Positions 17,338-26,722 of a stretch of 64,000 nt of DNA are shown here, one piece after another (position 1 is the stretch's first letter; each line of letters begins with the position of its first letter). The DNA is from Flavobacterium endophyticum. GTDB taxonomy: Bacteria; Bacteroidota; Bacteroidia; Flavobacteriales; Flavobacteriaceae. The translations under genes were made by a program, and so were the position numbers. The stretch is from the NCBI RefSeq assembly GCF_003634455.1, contig NZ_RBLC01000005.1, positions 215,112 through 279,111 of the forward strand, given 5' to 3'. The notes below the pieces were generated by a model that saw only the letters and a program-made list of their open reading frames with translations, did not search any database and had not been told where the DNA came from.

Positions 17338-17589
17338 ATGAAAACCAAAAACTTAATATTAGGAATCGCCGCTGGATTTGCTGCCGTAGCAGTAGCCAGA
17401 ATGATCATGAAAAAAACTGGGCACTGGGATGCAATGTGCGACAAGGCATCGGACATGGAAGACAAACTATTCCACAAAGGCTACAGAAAAAGAGAAAGAG
17501 AATCGTTGAGTACTCTTCCGAAAGGAGAAGAAAAAACAGTAAACAAAAAACATTACGAAGCTTCAAAGCTAAAAAATGCAGTATTATAA
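17338..17589 (+). CDS. Small membrane-anchored hypothetical protein
   Basis: An 83-residue protein starting with one hydrophobic segment (NLILGIAAGFAAVAVARMIM), followed by a basic, charged tail (KGYRKRERESLSTLPKGEEKT). The layout resembles YtxH-type small stress proteins, but no family is recognised. It lies 90 bases after the SDR gene and ends at a bidirectional terminator. Confidence 0.7.
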   Translation: MKTKNLILGIAAGFAAVAVARMIMKKTGHWDAMCDKASDMEDKLFHKGYRKRERESLSTLPKGEEKTVNKKHYEASKLKNAVL

Positions 17590-17613
17590 AAAGCATCCAG
17601 CTTAGAAAATAAA

Positions 17614-17646
17614 AAAACGGCTTATGCTATGGTTATAAGCCGTTTT
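17614..17646. terminator. Bidirectional terminator
   Basis: AAAACGGCTTAT (17614-17625) pairs with ATAAGCCGTTTT (17635-17646). It separates convergent genes ending at 17589 (+) and 17669 (-). Confidence 0.8.
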
Positions 17647-17668
17647 GCATTTAGTATACTTGCATAAA

Positions 17669-17980
17669 CTAAACAGTATCTTGATATTTTGGTTCTTCTT
17701 TGAAATGATTATGCTGTTTCAGCCTAATGATACGCTTGTGTTTCGCCGCAAGCTTTTTTTGTGAAAAATTGCTGTATAAAAACACATTCACCTTCCGCCT
17801 TCCACGAATGAACAGCGGCAAATTAATCATAATCCCAACGACACATATCGACATCAAGATTAACAACAGGCTCATATATATAATATAGTTCAGCTCAAAA
17901 GAGCTTCTAAAATCGACCGCAAAGAAATAGGCGGCAATTGCGAAAACAAAAATCGATAAGAATAAGGATGCTATTTTCAT
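17669..17980 (-). CDS. Two-TM membrane protein, hypothetical
   Basis: The 103-residue reading starts at the ATG at 17980 (MKIASLFLSIFVFAIAAYFF); an upstream in-frame ATG at 18022 would add 14 polar residues and is less likely. Two transmembrane segments (residues about 3-20 and 35-58) are followed by a basic cytoplasmic tail (RRKVNVFLYSNFSQKKLAAKHKRIIRLKQ). No family is recognised. A TAACTTTG -7 box lies at 18037-18044. Confidence 0.65.
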   Translation of the reverse strand: MKIASLFLSIFVFAIAAYFFAVDFRSSFELNYIIYMSLLLILMSICVVGIMINLPLFIRGRRKVNVFLYSNFSQKKLAAKHKRIIRLKQHNHFKEEPKYQDTV

Positions 17981-18036
17981 GATTTTGTGTTTTAATTGAA
18001 CTAATAAATCAGGCATGTACATTTTACCTTAGTTAT

Positions 18037-18052
18037 CAAAGTTATAATTTTG
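18037..18052. promoter_or_regulatory. Back-to-back divergent -7 boxes
   Basis: Minus-strand TAACTTTG (18037-18044) and plus-strand TAATTTTG (18045-18052) both match TAnnTTTG and are directly adjacent. The minus box fits the membrane gene; the plus box has no annotated gene before the hairpin at 18298. Confidence 0.45.
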
Positions 18053-18297
18053 TTAACAAAAATTTTTACATAATTTTAAGAAATAGTTATATGAATGAAA
18101 ACAGAAATTTCACTTCATTTTACAATAAGAGTAGAAATTATGTAAATTAAAATATTAATAATGTAACTATTTACGTATTAACAAAACTGAGATTTGTAAA
18201 CCAAACTAAACCAATTTATTAAAAAATAAAATAAAATTAACGTAAAAACCTATCAATTGATTAAAACGGGAGAAAATGCTATGAATCTCAATTTATA

Positions 18298-18331
18298 AAA
18301 AATGGAATGCTTTATAAAGCATTCCATTTTT
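18298..18331. terminator. Isolated terminator-like hairpin
   Basis: AAAAATGGAATGCTTT (18298-18313) pairs perfectly with AAAGCATTCCATTTTT (18316-18331). No gene ends just upstream on either strand, so it may terminate an unannotated small RNA. Confidence 0.7.
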
Positions 18332-18460
18332 ATATCGTTAAGTAGCTGACTCCTAACTAAAAACTATATGCAATTAAAAATTCATGTGAATAGTCGGTGA
18401 GAAACGATAGGACTTAGAACATTTTTTAATAAATTTATTGTCCTAATCTGCGACACGAAT

Positions 18461-19018
18461 ATGAAACTATACATCAAATATGATATTAACCAGGCTTGCA
18501 GGGTAATTTTGCAAGAACAACTTGAAAAATTTGGCATTCAATACCAGCTTTTAGACTTAGGCGAGATCGAATTCAAGGAAGCAATTCCTGAAGAAATCTA
18601 TTCCCAGCTGAGAGAGGCCCTAAAAAAATACGGTATCGAAATGCTCGATAACCAAAAAAGCCAGCTCATCCAAAAAATAAAAGACACTATAGTAGAAATG
18701 GTATATGAAAAAGACAAGCTCCCTACCTCGACCATTTCATCTTATCTTTCGGATAAACTCAATCTTAGCTACGGCTATATTTCGAATATATTTTCTGAGC
18801 ATACCTATACCTCAATAGAGAATTATATAATCATGCAGAAAATAGAGCGAGCCAAAAAGCTAATTATAGAAGACGGACTCACATTGACAGAAGTTTCTTA
18901 TAAATTGAATTACAGCAGCGTAGCTCATTTATCCGGACAATTCAAAAAAACAACAGGGCTTACGCCTTCGATGTTTAAAAGGATTGTCGATAAAAGGCGT
19001 AACATGACTAAGGAATAA
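18461..19018 (+). CDS. AraC-family helix-turn-helix transcriptional regulator
   Basis: A 185-residue protein. The N-terminal ~70 residues (KLYIKYDINQACRVILQEQLEKFG) are a small alpha/beta domain unlike the usual AraC cupin. The C-terminal ~100 residues carry two helix-turn-helices (LPTSTISSYLSDKLNLSYGY; LTLTEVSYKLNYSSVAHLSG) and the AraC signature FKKTTGLTPSMFK. It is followed after 45 bases by an Rcp-type response regulator and a histidine kinase on the same strand, so it probably forms the output of, or acts with, that signalling group. Confidence 0.88.
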   Translation: MKLYIKYDINQACRVILQEQLEKFGIQYQLLDLGEIEFKEAIPEEIYSQLREALKKYGIEMLDNQKSQLIQKIKDTIVEMVYEKDKLPTSTISSYLSDKLNLSYGYISNIFSEHTYTSIENYIIMQKIERAKKLIIEDGLTLTEVSYKLNYSSVAHLSGQFKKTTGLTPSMFKRIVDKRRNMTKE

Positions 19019-19063
19019 AGAAATTAAACGCTATATTTGAGATATCAAAAAAAAACCTAAACC

Positions 19064-19516
19064 ATGATTAAGGATAAGTCTCCGATAAATATTATGCTTG
19101 CAGATGATGATGAAGATGATCGCAATTTTTTTAATGATGCAATAAAAGAATTAAAAATCAACAACAATCTGACCGTTTTCAAAAACGGAAGAGAATTGAT
19201 GGATTACCTGGAGCATCCGAATACGATTCTGCCCCATATTTTATTCTTAGATTTAAACATGCCAAGCAAAAATGGGAATGAATGCCTTAAAGAAATTAGG
19301 CAGAATTCTAAATTCAAGGATATATCCATAGCCATCTATTCTACCTCATCGGCAGAAAAAGATATTGAAGAAACGTTTGTAGGCGGTGCCAATATCTACA
19401 TCAAAAAACCTAATGATTTTACGAATTTAAAAAAAGTGCTTAAAGAAGTCGTCAATATAAATTGGCAATTCCATACTTCTGGATTAAACAAAGACACTTT
19501 CTTTTTCAGCATATAA
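19064..19516 (+). CDS. Rcp-type response regulator, receiver domain only
   Basis: A 150-residue receiver with acidic pocket ADDDEDD, phosphoacceptor Asp in FLDLNMP, YSTSS and IKKPND motifs and no DNA-binding domain. It is a paralogue of the receiver at 3504-3950; both end with NINW..H.SGL...TFF. It lies 18 bases upstream of the histidine kinase gene, so it is the likely phosphotransfer partner of that kinase. Confidence 0.93.
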   Translation: MIKDKSPINIMLADDDEDDRNFFNDAIKELKINNNLTVFKNGRELMDYLEHPNTILPHILFLDLNMPSKNGNECLKEIRQNSKFKDISIAIYSTSSAEKDIEETFVGGANIYIKKPNDFTNLKKVLKEVVNINWQFHTSGLNKDTFFFSI

Positions 19517-19534
19517 AGGCGAAAACTAAAGGAT

Positions 19535-21316
19535 ATGAAATTAAAGGAATTACTTACCCCTACACTTGTTTACAGAACAGCTCTAGGGGTATCTTTTATT
19601 TTGGTGATAAGCGTCGCTATCGTTTTTCATATCCAGATGAAAAGCTTGAACCAATCTGTAGATTTGATTTCGGATTCTAATAAGAAACAATTTGAGCTCG
19701 AAAAAATCATCACCGAAATTATCCAAAGGGAAAGCGGGATCCGAAGCTATATCATTACCAAAGATTCCCTTTTTTATGAAAACAATCTGCAACTTAAACG
19801 AAAACTCTTCAACGGTCTTTCCCAGCTAAAAAGTGGTTATTCAAGTAGCGAAGATATCCAGAATATCGAAAACCTGAGCAAGGATATCCAAAAAAGGCTA
19901 GCGCTTTTTGAAGAAGTCTTGGCCATTTCCAATTCAAAACGTACCGACCCTGCCCTACTGCATGCCAAATTAATTGAAGGAAACATGCAGACAAAAGCTA
20001 TTCAACAAAAAATATACAAGCTTATTGATAAGGAAGTTACAAAGTTAAAGTTGCACAACATCAATCATCGTTATGATATAGAAACGTCTACAATCACAGC
20101 TTTTTCGCTCACAATCATAACTTTGGTCGTATTGTTATTTTCCCTCAACAAGATAAACCTTGATTTCGTAAAAGTAAGGAAGCTGAACGAAGAGTTGAAA
20201 TTTGTCAACCAAGTTTCTGATAATGCTGAAAAAGTAGCAGGAATAAGCCATTGGAAAATAAACATCAAGACAGGCAAGTTTTTTTATTCCGATAATTTCT
20301 TTCGGATATTAGGACTCAAGCCACATGCTTTTGAACAAAATCTAGACAACTTTACTCCTTTTATCCACCCAGATGACGTAGAAGATGCGGTAAGACAGCA
20401 TGAAGAGTCAATGCGAAATCATACGCCAACATCAATGATCTATAGGATTGTGCGCCAAGACGGTGAAATAAGATACATCAACTCAACAGGAGATTTTACG
20501 CATAACAGCAAAGGAGAGCTTGTCAAGATTGGCGTCAGCAATGATATTACCGAAGAATACACGAACAAGCTGGCATTGGAAGAAAAAAACAGGACGCTGA
20601 TTGCTATGAATGCTGAATTAGAATCGTTCAACCAGATTGTGAGCCATGACTTGCAGGAACCGCTCCGGAAAATACAAATGTTTATTTCCAGGATTGAAGA
20701 TTCTGATTTTGAAACCATTTCAGAAAAAGGAAGGGATTATTTCTCAAAAATCAAAAATGCTGCGAATAGGATGCAAAACCTGATGATGGATTTGGTCGAC
20801 TATTCAAAAACCATAAAAGACGACAAAGTTTTTGTAAAGACCAACCTTAACAAGCTTCTCGAAGATGTGGTTCATGAACTTGCCTTAAATATCGAAGAAA
20901 AAAATGCAGTAATCGAAATTGGCAACTTGCCGAAACTAAATACAATTCCGTTCCAAATACACCAACTATTCGTTAATCTTATTTCTAATTCACTGAAATA
21001 CAGCAAAGAAACCACACCTCCGATCATTAAGATCAAAGCGGTAAAAATCAAAAACGGAGAGAAAATCAATGATATCGAGCTTTCCGATAAAAAATATTAC
21101 AAGATAACGGTAACCGATAACGGAATAGGATTCAAGCAAGAATTCTCTGAAAAGATCTTTATGCTCTTCAAGCGACTCGAAACAGACATTGATTATTCCG
21201 GAACCGGGATAGGGCTCGCCATCTGCAAAAAGATTATCGAAAACCATAATGGATTTATCAAAGCCGAAGGCAAGCCTGATATCGGTTCTGTTTTTATCCT
21301 CTATCTCCCTAAATAA
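19535..21316 (+). CDS. CHASE3-PAS sensor histidine kinase
   Basis: A 593-residue inner-membrane kinase. One transmembrane segment lies at about residues 10-32 and a second at about 185-207; the ~150 residues between form a CHASE3-type helical sensor (IQRESGIRSYIITKDSLFYE). A PAS/PAC domain follows (residues about 230-345), then a HisKA domain with the phosphoacceptor His in IVSHDLQEPLRKI (about 370). The ATPase has N-box NLISNSLKYSK, DNGIGF and GTGIGLAICKK. HDLQEPLR is typical of phytochrome-class kinases that pair with Rcp receivers, matching the upstream gene. Confidence 0.93.
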   Translation: MKLKELLTPTLVYRTALGVSFILVISVAIVFHIQMKSLNQSVDLISDSNKKQFELEKIITEIIQRESGIRSYIITKDSLFYENNLQLKRKLFNGLSQLKSGYSSSEDIQNIENLSKDIQKRLALFEEVLAISNSKRTDPALLHAKLIEGNMQTKAIQQKIYKLIDKEVTKLKLHNINHRYDIETSTITAFSLTIITLVVLLFSLNKINLDFVKVRKLNEELKFVNQVSDNAEKVAGISHWKINIKTGKFFYSDNFFRILGLKPHAFEQNLDNFTPFIHPDDVEDAVRQHEESMRNHTPTSMIYRIVRQDGEIRYINSTGDFTHNSKGELVKIGVSNDITEEYTNKLALEEKNRTLIAMNAELESFNQIVSHDLQEPLRKIQMFISRIEDSDFETISEKGRDYFSKIKNAANRMQNLMMDLVDYSKTIKDDKVFVKTNLNKLLEDVVHELALNIEEKNAVIEIGNLPKLNTIPFQIHQLFVNLISNSLKYSKETTPPIIKIKAVKIKNGEKINDIELSDKKYYKITVTDNGIGFKQEFSEKIFMLFKRLETDIDYSGTGIGLAICKKIIENHNGFIKAEGKPDIGSVFILYLPK

Positions 21317-21467
21317 AGATTTCTTAAAGTTAAATAATGTAACATTCCGATTTGTTTGTCGTCCTACGTTCTGAAACGTTAAAATATGTTTTTGTAAAAT
21401 AATTCTTAAACATAGACGTTTTCTAGAAAGTGAATTTTCTCACAGAACAATAACAATCAAATCAATC

Positions 21468-23846
21468 ATGAATCAAAAAACGAACGTTCCTTTATTAATC
21501 CTGCTCTTCCTCATCGGAAGCTGGGCAAAAGCCCAAGACAAAGTCACCATAAGCGGTACGATTGTCAACTCCCAGAGCAATGAAACCCTGATCGGGGTCA
21601 ACATCTTCATCCCTGAGCTACAATCGGGGACAACCACAAACGAATACGGCTTCTTCTCCCTCTCTGTCCCAAAAGGCGATTACACCCTTCAAATCAGCTA
21701 CATGGGATTCCAGACTTCTGAAGAAAAAATATCGTTGCAGCAAAATCTTCGGAAAAACATCAGCCTGGAAAGTACTACCCAGAATCTTGATGAAATCGTA
21801 ATTACCGAAAGAAAAAATATTGCCAATATCAAAAAACCTGAAATGAGCGTGAACAAGCTCTCCATTCAGGAAATTAAAAAAATGCCTGCAGTATTAGGAG
21901 AAACCGACATCCTAAAATCAATCCTTCAACTGCCTGGAGTTACGAATGCAGGCGAAGGTTCATCAGGATTTAATGTACGAGGCGGAGCAGCCGACCAGAA
22001 TCTTATCCTTCTTGACGAAGCCCTGATTTATAATTCATCGCACTTATTCGGATTCTTTTCTGTTTTTAATTCAGATGCCATCAAAGATCTGAAACTATAC
22101 AAAGGCGGAATTCCTTCCCGTTTCGGAGGCCGTGTTTCTTCCGTATTGGATATCTACCAGAAAGAAGGAAACAGTAATGAATTTCACATGAATGGTGGTA
22201 TCGGACTGATTTCCAGCCGACTTTTAGCAGAAGGGCCTATCGAGAAAGGAAAAGGTTCCTTTCTTGTAGCAGGAAGAAGCTCGTATGCACATTTGTTTTT
22301 AAAGCTTACAGATAATAACAACAGCGCCTATTTTTATGACCTAAATACTAAATTGAGCTACAAGCTGAATGACAACAACAGCCTCTTTTTATCCGGATAT
22401 TTCGGAAGAGACGTTTTCGATATCAACGATCAGTTCAATAATGTGTATGGAAATGCCGTATTGAACTTGAGATGGAACCATCTTTTTTCGGATAAGCTAT
22501 TCTCCAACATGTCTATGATCTACAGCGATTATTACTATGGACTTAAGCTCGATTTCGTCGGATTGAACTGGGATTCTGGAATCAAGAATTACAACTTCAA
22601 ATATGATTTCAAGCATTACATAAGCGAAAAGCTAAAAATGACCTATGGTCTAAATGCTGTCTATTATGATTTCAATCCTGGAACTATTTCGCCTACAGGC
22701 CCATCTTCAGGAATCAACCACGACCAATTGGACAAAAAATACGCTCTAGAACCTGCACTTTATATCGACGCAGAGCAGGAAGTGACAGAAAAACTTAGTG
22801 TCAATTATGGTCTTCGTTATAGTATGTTCTATCGCCTTGGACAGCAAGACATGAATATCTATGCCAACAATGAAGCCGTGACTTTCAACCAAGAACTTCA
22901 GATTTACGAAAAAGGAAAACCAATCGGAACCGAGCATTTTGGCAGTGGCAAGACAATCGCCTCTTTCGACAATCTTGAGCCTCGCCTTGCCGTATCTTAT
23001 CAGTTAAGCGATAATCAGTCCATCAAAGCAAGCTACAACCGAATGAGCCAGTACATCCACTTGATTTCGAATACCTCTTCTCCTACTCCTTTGGACGTTT
23101 GGGCGCCTAGCGACAAATTCATCAAGCCGCAGCTTTTGGATCAGGTAGCTTTAGGATATTTCAGAAATTTCCACAACGACGATTATACTTTGGAAACTGA
23201 AATCTATTACAAAAAAGTAAAAAACAGAATCGATTATATCGACGGAGCCGACCTTATTGCCAATGAAGCTATCGAACAAGTAGTCTTGAACGGAAAGTCC
23301 AGATCGTATGGTTTGGAAGTATTATTACGAAAAAATTCAGGCAAATTAAACGGCTGGATTTCTTATACTTTGTCTCGTTCCGAACAGCAGACACCGGGAA
23401 GAACGGCTGCAGAAACAGGAATCAACAACGGAAAATGGTACAGCACTGGCTATGATAAAACACACAATTTGGCTATTACCGCATCTTATAGCTTAAACGA
23501 CAAATGGTCTTTCGGAAGTACATTTGCATTGCAATCAGGACAGCCAGTTACTTATCCGAACGGTCAGTATGAATATGGGGGCATCATTGTTCCGAGTTAT
23601 GGGGCGCGAAATGACGACCGTCTTCCAGCCTATCATCACTTAGATGTTTCGGCAACTTATGTTCCAAAACCAGATAAGAAAAAAGGCTGGCAAGGCGAAT
23701 GGGTTTTCAGCATCTACAACTTATACAACCGCATGAATTCTGCTTCGATGACCTTTAGGCAGAATGAAGATACTGGAAGAAATGAAGCCGTAAGACTTTC
23801 GATCTTCGGAATCATTCCAAGCGTAACCTACAATTTCAAATTCTAA
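21468..23846 (+). CDS. TonB-dependent outer-membrane receptor with carboxypeptidase-like N-domain
   Basis: A 792-residue protein with a signal peptide (NVPLLILLFLIGSWAKAQ). A CarboxypepD_reg-like domain spans about residues 25-110 (VTISGTIVNSQSNETLIGVNI). A plug domain (VLGETDILKSILQLPGV, SSGFNVRGGAADQNLILLD) and a C-terminal beta-barrel follow, ending in aromatic NFKF. This is a FecA/SusC-like transporter energised by TonB. It is paired with the DUF4249 lipoprotein gene 16 bases downstream. In this family the pair probably imports a metal complex or organic ligand; the substrate is unknown. Confidence 0.93.
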   Translation: MNQKTNVPLLILLFLIGSWAKAQDKVTISGTIVNSQSNETLIGVNIFIPELQSGTTTNEYGFFSLSVPKGDYTLQISYMGFQTSEEKISLQQNLRKNISLESTTQNLDEIVITERKNIANIKKPEMSVNKLSIQEIKKMPAVLGETDILKSILQLPGVTNAGEGSSGFNVRGGAADQNLILLDEALIYNSSHLFGFFSVFNSDAIKDLKLYKGGIPSRFGGRVSSVLDIYQKEGNSNEFHMNGGIGLISSRLLAEGPIEKGKGSFLVAGRSSYAHLFLKLTDNNNSAYFYDLNTKLSYKLNDNNSLFLSGYFGRDVFDINDQFNNVYGNAVLNLRWNHLFSDKLFSNMSMIYSDYYYGLKLDFVGLNWDSGIKNYNFKYDFKHYISEKLKMTYGLNAVYYDFNPGTISPTGPSSGINHDQLDKKYALEPALYIDAEQEVTEKLSVNYGLRYSMFYRLGQQDMNIYANNEAVTFNQELQIYEKGKPIGTEHFGSGKTIASFDNLEPRLAVSYQLSDNQSIKASYNRMSQYIHLISNTSSPTPLDVWAPSDKFIKPQLLDQVALGYFRNFHNDDYTLETEIYYKKVKNRIDYIDGADLIANEAIEQVVLNGKSRSYGLEVLLRKNSGKLNGWISYTLSRSEQQTPGRTAAETGINNGKWYSTGYDKTHNLAITASYSLNDKWSFGSTFALQSGQPVTYPNGQYEYGGIIVPSYGARNDDRLPAYHHLDVSATYVPKPDKKKGWQGEWVFSIYNLYNRMNSASMTFRQNEDTGRNEAVRLSIFGIIPSVTYNFKF

Positions 23847-23862
23847 TCAGACAAACGATATC

Positions 23863-24684
23863 ATGAAAAATATAAAATATATAGCCATTCTTTTCTTATC
23901 AATACTTTGCTTCAGCTGTGAAGAAGTAGTTGATGTCGATCTAAACACGACGCCACCAAGACTTGTTATCGATGCTTCGATTGACTGGATCAAAGGAACC
24001 GACGGAGCTTCGCAGAAAATCAAACTGACAACTACGACTGGGTATTTTCAAAGCGTCATTCCTGTAGTTTCTAATGCCACGGTTTTTGTTACGAACAGCA
24101 GCAATACGGTCTTTACTTTTACAGAAACTCCCGGAACTGGAGAATATTTCTGTACCGATTTTCAGCCAGTGATAGGAGAAACCTATGTCTTGACCGTAGT
24201 CCGTGATGGACAAACCTATACAGCAACAGAAAAGATGATGGCTGTTCCTGAAATTACAAGGACAGAACAGAATAACGAAGGCGGATTTTCAGGCGATGAT
24301 ACCGAAGTTAAGTTCTTCTATAACGATAATGGCAATGAAGACAATTTCTACCTGAGCAAATTTGTGACAGGCCGACTTCCTTACCCTGACTATGATGTCC
24401 TAGACGACAAATTCTTTCAAGGCAATGAAATGTTTGGCGTTTTCACGCACGAAGATTTTGTAACTGGCGACGAACTCAACATTTCTCTATTGGGAATTTC
24501 AGAGCGCTACTATAACTATATGTATATCTTGATCGGTATTTCCGAAGGCGGTGGCGGCGGTCCATTCCAGACAACGCCAGCGAACGTAAGAGGAAATATC
24601 ATCAATCAGACCAACAGTAGCAATTACGCTTTAGGATATTTTAGAGTATCGGAAAGAGTCGATATGACCTATACGATAGAATAA
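23863..24684 (+). CDS. DUF4249 domain lipoprotein
   Basis: A 273-residue lipoprotein with a lipobox ending LCFSC at about residue 19. The mature part starts EEVVDVDLNTTPPRLVIDASI, typical of DUF4249, and is rich in beta strands (VTNSSNTVFTFTETPGTGEY). Genes of this family accompany TonB receptors in Bacteroidota and are thought to sit on the receptor as a lid or substrate-binding subunit, by analogy with SusD. Its stop codon abuts the stop of a convergent rhodanese gene. Confidence 0.9.
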   Translation: MKNIKYIAILFLSILCFSCEEVVDVDLNTTPPRLVIDASIDWIKGTDGASQKIKLTTTTGYFQSVIPVVSNATVFVTNSSNTVFTFTETPGTGEYFCTDFQPVIGETYVLTVVRDGQTYTATEKMMAVPEITRTEQNNEGGFSGDDTEVKFFYNDNGNEDNFYLSKFVTGRLPYPDYDVLDDKFFQGNEMFGVFTHEDFVTGDELNISLLGISERYYNYMYILIGISEGGGGGPFQTTPANVRGNIINQTNSSNYALGYFRVSERVDMTYTIE

Positions 24685-25071
24685 TTATTGTTCTAAAGGC
24701 TTGCCACTTTCTGTCCAAGAATCGGTGCCGCCTTTAAGCTCTATAATGTTTTGAAAACCTTGAGCCTGCATTATTTCAACTGCCTCAGCGCTTCTCCCGC
24801 CTGCTTTGCAGTAGATATAAACAGGCTTGGTTTTATCAAGCTTATTGATTCGGTCAACGAAATCTTGGTCATAAAGATGGATGTTTTCAGCTCCTTTCAG
24901 ATGGCCTTGCTTGTATTCTTTCGGAGTTCTGACATCGACCAATTGCACAGCAGCGGCTTCAGTTTTTTTAGCAAAAACTTCAGGAGAAACCAATTCAGGA
25001 GATTTGCTCTGCGATTGGCAGGAAGCAAAACTTATCAGGAGTAACAATAAAGAAAATAATCTAGTCTTCAT
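24685..25071 (-). CDS. Rhodanese-like lipoprotein
   Basis: A 128-residue single-domain rhodanese with a lipoprotein signal (SFASC at about residue 18). The active-site loop is YCKAGGRSAEA with the catalytic Cys, and the start of the fold is VDVRTPKEYKQGHLKGAENI. It is exported, so it likely handles persulfide or thiol chemistry at the envelope. It is separated from the next same-strand rhodanese by a terminator and therefore probably has its own promoter. Confidence 0.9.
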   Translation of the reverse strand: MKTRLFSLLLLLISFASCQSQSKSPELVSPEVFAKKTEAAAVQLVDVRTPKEYKQGHLKGAENIHLYDQDFVDRINKLDKTKPVYIYCKAGGRSAEAVEIMQAQGFQNIIELKGGTDSWTESGKPLEQ

Positions 25072-25100
25072 ATCTTAGAAATTTAAGGCCTAAAAGTAAT

Positions 25101-25129
25101 AAAAAAAGGAGCGATACGCTCCTTTTTTT
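25101..25129 (-). terminator. Terminator of the minus-strand redox operon
   Basis: AAAAAAAGGAGCG (25101-25113) pairs with CGCTCCTTTTTTT (25117-25129) with a 3-base loop. On the minus strand it directly follows, and overlaps by two bases, the rhodanese stop codon at 25128. Confidence 0.85.
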
Positions 25130-25442
25130 ATTCTGGTAATTCAACAGGTCCGTCCCATTCAGACATTCCGCCTATAAGATTATAAGTCGTATCAAAACCA
25201 AGCTGGCCCATTACGTCGCAGGCCTTTGCACTTCGCATTCCTGCCTGGCAATACACATAATAGTTCTTGGTCTTGTCTAGTTCTTCTACTTCATAGATAA
25301 ACCCTTGGCCTTTATAAATATCAATGTTTTTGGCTCCGGGAATCATTCCTCGATTGTATTCGTCTTCGGTTCTTACGTCTAAAATTACAGCATTTTCATC
25401 TTCCTGTAATTGGGACCACCATTGTTCTTGTGATATATTCAT
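25128..25442 (-). CDS. Cytoplasmic rhodanese-like protein
   Basis: A 104-residue single-domain rhodanese. The ATG at 25442 (MNISQEQWWSQL) is preferred over an upstream ATG at 25481, which would overlap the end of the next gene and add an unrelated leader. The active-site loop is YVYCQAGMRSAKA and the fold start VILDVRTEDEYNRGMIPGA. It has no signal peptide. It is the last gene of a likely tlpA-thioredoxin-rhodanese operon (20-base gap to the upstream gene). Confidence 0.88.
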   Translation of the reverse strand: MNISQEQWWSQLQEDENAVILDVRTEDEYNRGMIPGAKNIDIYKGQGFIYEVEELDKTKNYYVYCQAGMRSAKACDVMGQLGFDTTYNLIGGMSEWDGPVELPE

Positions 25443-25462
25443 TATTTTTTTCTGTAAAAGTA

Positions 25463-26080
25463 TTATGCTTTGATGGAACATCCAATAGCTTTGGTCTCTT
25501 TAACTACTACTTCTTTGTTTTTCAAAAGAGCATCCACTGCTTTTTCTACATATTTTTCCTTAACTGCTTTTTCATCTCCATAATTATCATCAATAGCACC
25601 GATATATTTCACCTGGTTTCCTTTTGCTGTTTTCTGCAAGATATACACATGTGGTGTTTTTGTAGCTCCATATTGAGGATAGATTTTTTGTCCTTCATCT
25701 AATAAATACGGGAAAGTAAATCCTTTTTCTTTTGCTTTAACTTTCATCAGATCAAAACTGTCATCCTTTTGTTTTTCAGGATTGTTCGGATTGATCGCAA
25801 TTACAGGATAGCCTAGTTTTTTATATTTCTTATCTAAAGCTACGATTCGATCCTCATATGCTTGAGCATACGGACAGTGATTGCAGGTAAAAATCACGAT
25901 AAAGCCTTTGGCATCTTTGAAATCTTTCAAGGAAACTTTTTTATTGTCGATGTTCTTCAAGCTGAAATCTGTTGCAATATCGCCTACTTTATAACCAGCA
26001 GCGGCATCCATATTTTTATACGTAAAAGCGCTTGCAAGCCCTGCAAGCAATACAAAAGCAAAAATTTTAATTGTTTTCAT
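25463..26080 (-). CDS. Exported thioredoxin-like/AhpC-TSA family protein
   Basis: A 205-residue protein with a signal peptide (MKTIKIFAFVLLAGLASAF). A redoxin fold carries the CxxC motif in FTCNHCPYAQAYE, followed by IAINPNNPEKQKDDSFDLM and the cis-Pro region TKTPHVYIL. This is the PRX-like branch of thioredoxin-fold proteins, probably a periplasmic thiol-disulfide reductase or peroxidase. It sits between tlpA (24-base gap upstream) and rhodanese genes. Confidence 0.9.
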   Translation of the reverse strand: MKTIKIFAFVLLAGLASAFTYKNMDAAAGYKVGDIATDFSLKNIDNKKVSLKDFKDAKGFIVIFTCNHCPYAQAYEDRIVALDKKYKKLGYPVIAINPNNPEKQKDDSFDLMKVKAKEKGFTFPYLLDEGQKIYPQYGATKTPHVYILQKTAKGNQVKYIGAIDDNYGDEKAVKEKYVEKAVDALLKNKEVVVKETKAIGCSIKA

Positions 26081-26103
26081 AGTATGATGTTTATAGTTTG
26101 ATT

Positions 26104-26637
26104 TTAGTTTTGGAATTGTTTTACCTCATTCTCAAGTTCTTCAAATGAAAAGCTCTTTTCATAAAAACGGCGCTTATCACCTTTATAGATAATTGTCGCC
26201 GGAATCGCGCCGCTCCATGTAGAATCCACTTTGTTAATCCATGTATTAGCATCTGGATCATTAAGCAATAGCACTTCTGACTTAAGATTATGTTCTTTGA
26301 CAAAAGGCAGTAACTTGGTCTCTGCCATTTTCGGAAAATCGATGCTTACCAAAAGTACTTTTACCTTTTTGTCTTTGTATTCTGCATTCAGCTTTTCAAA
26401 ATTGGGAAGTTCTTCTACACAGGGAACACACCAAGTCGCCCAAAAATTAACCACATAAGTAGTGTCATTATCCTTTTTCAGATAGGGCTCAAGGCCTAAA
26501 AAATTATACGAATCGATAGAAATACCGTCTTTTGAATAAGTTTTTAATGGTTTTGGATTAGAAATTGCTTCCTTTTTCTCCTCAGATTTGCAAGAAACAA
26601 GCAGAAAAACGATACCAATGGCAATAATTTTCTTCAT
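26104..26637 (-). CDS. TlpA family disulfide reductase, lipoprotein
   Basis: A 177-residue lipoprotein (lipobox FLLVSC at about residue 16) with a TlpA/ResA thioredoxin fold. The active site WATWCVPCVEELP holds the CxxC, and the cis-Pro is in SGAIPATII. It would reduce disulfides on the outer face of a membrane, for example in cytochrome c maturation or redox repair. It is the first gene of the minus-strand redox operon and is divergent from marR. Confidence 0.9.
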   Translation of the reverse strand: MKKIIAIGIVFLLVSCKSEEKKEAISNPKPLKTYSKDGISIDSYNFLGLEPYLKKDNDTTYVVNFWATWCVPCVEELPNFEKLNAEYKDKKVKVLLVSIDFPKMAETKLLPFVKEHNLKSEVLLLNDPDANTWINKVDSTWSGAIPATIIYKGDKRRFYEKSFSFEELENEVKQFQN

Positions 26638-26722
26638 TTATAAAAAATTTATTTTGTCTTTAAACCCAATAAAAATAAGCATTCTACGTACCGACATCAT
26701 TTATTTAACAAAAATTTAATCC

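Larger units (their letters stand above)
17981..18460. other. Long AT-rich intergenic region with isolated hairpin
   Basis: No ORF longer than about 20 codons is visible. On the minus strand 18037-18044 (TAACTTTG) can drive the membrane protein gene. On the plus strand TAATTTTG at 18045-18052 directs transcription toward a strong hairpin at 18298-18331. The two -7 boxes abut back to back. The remaining 120 bases before the AraC gene contain TAGGAC (18408) / GTCCTA (18440) arms only. Confidence 0.6.
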
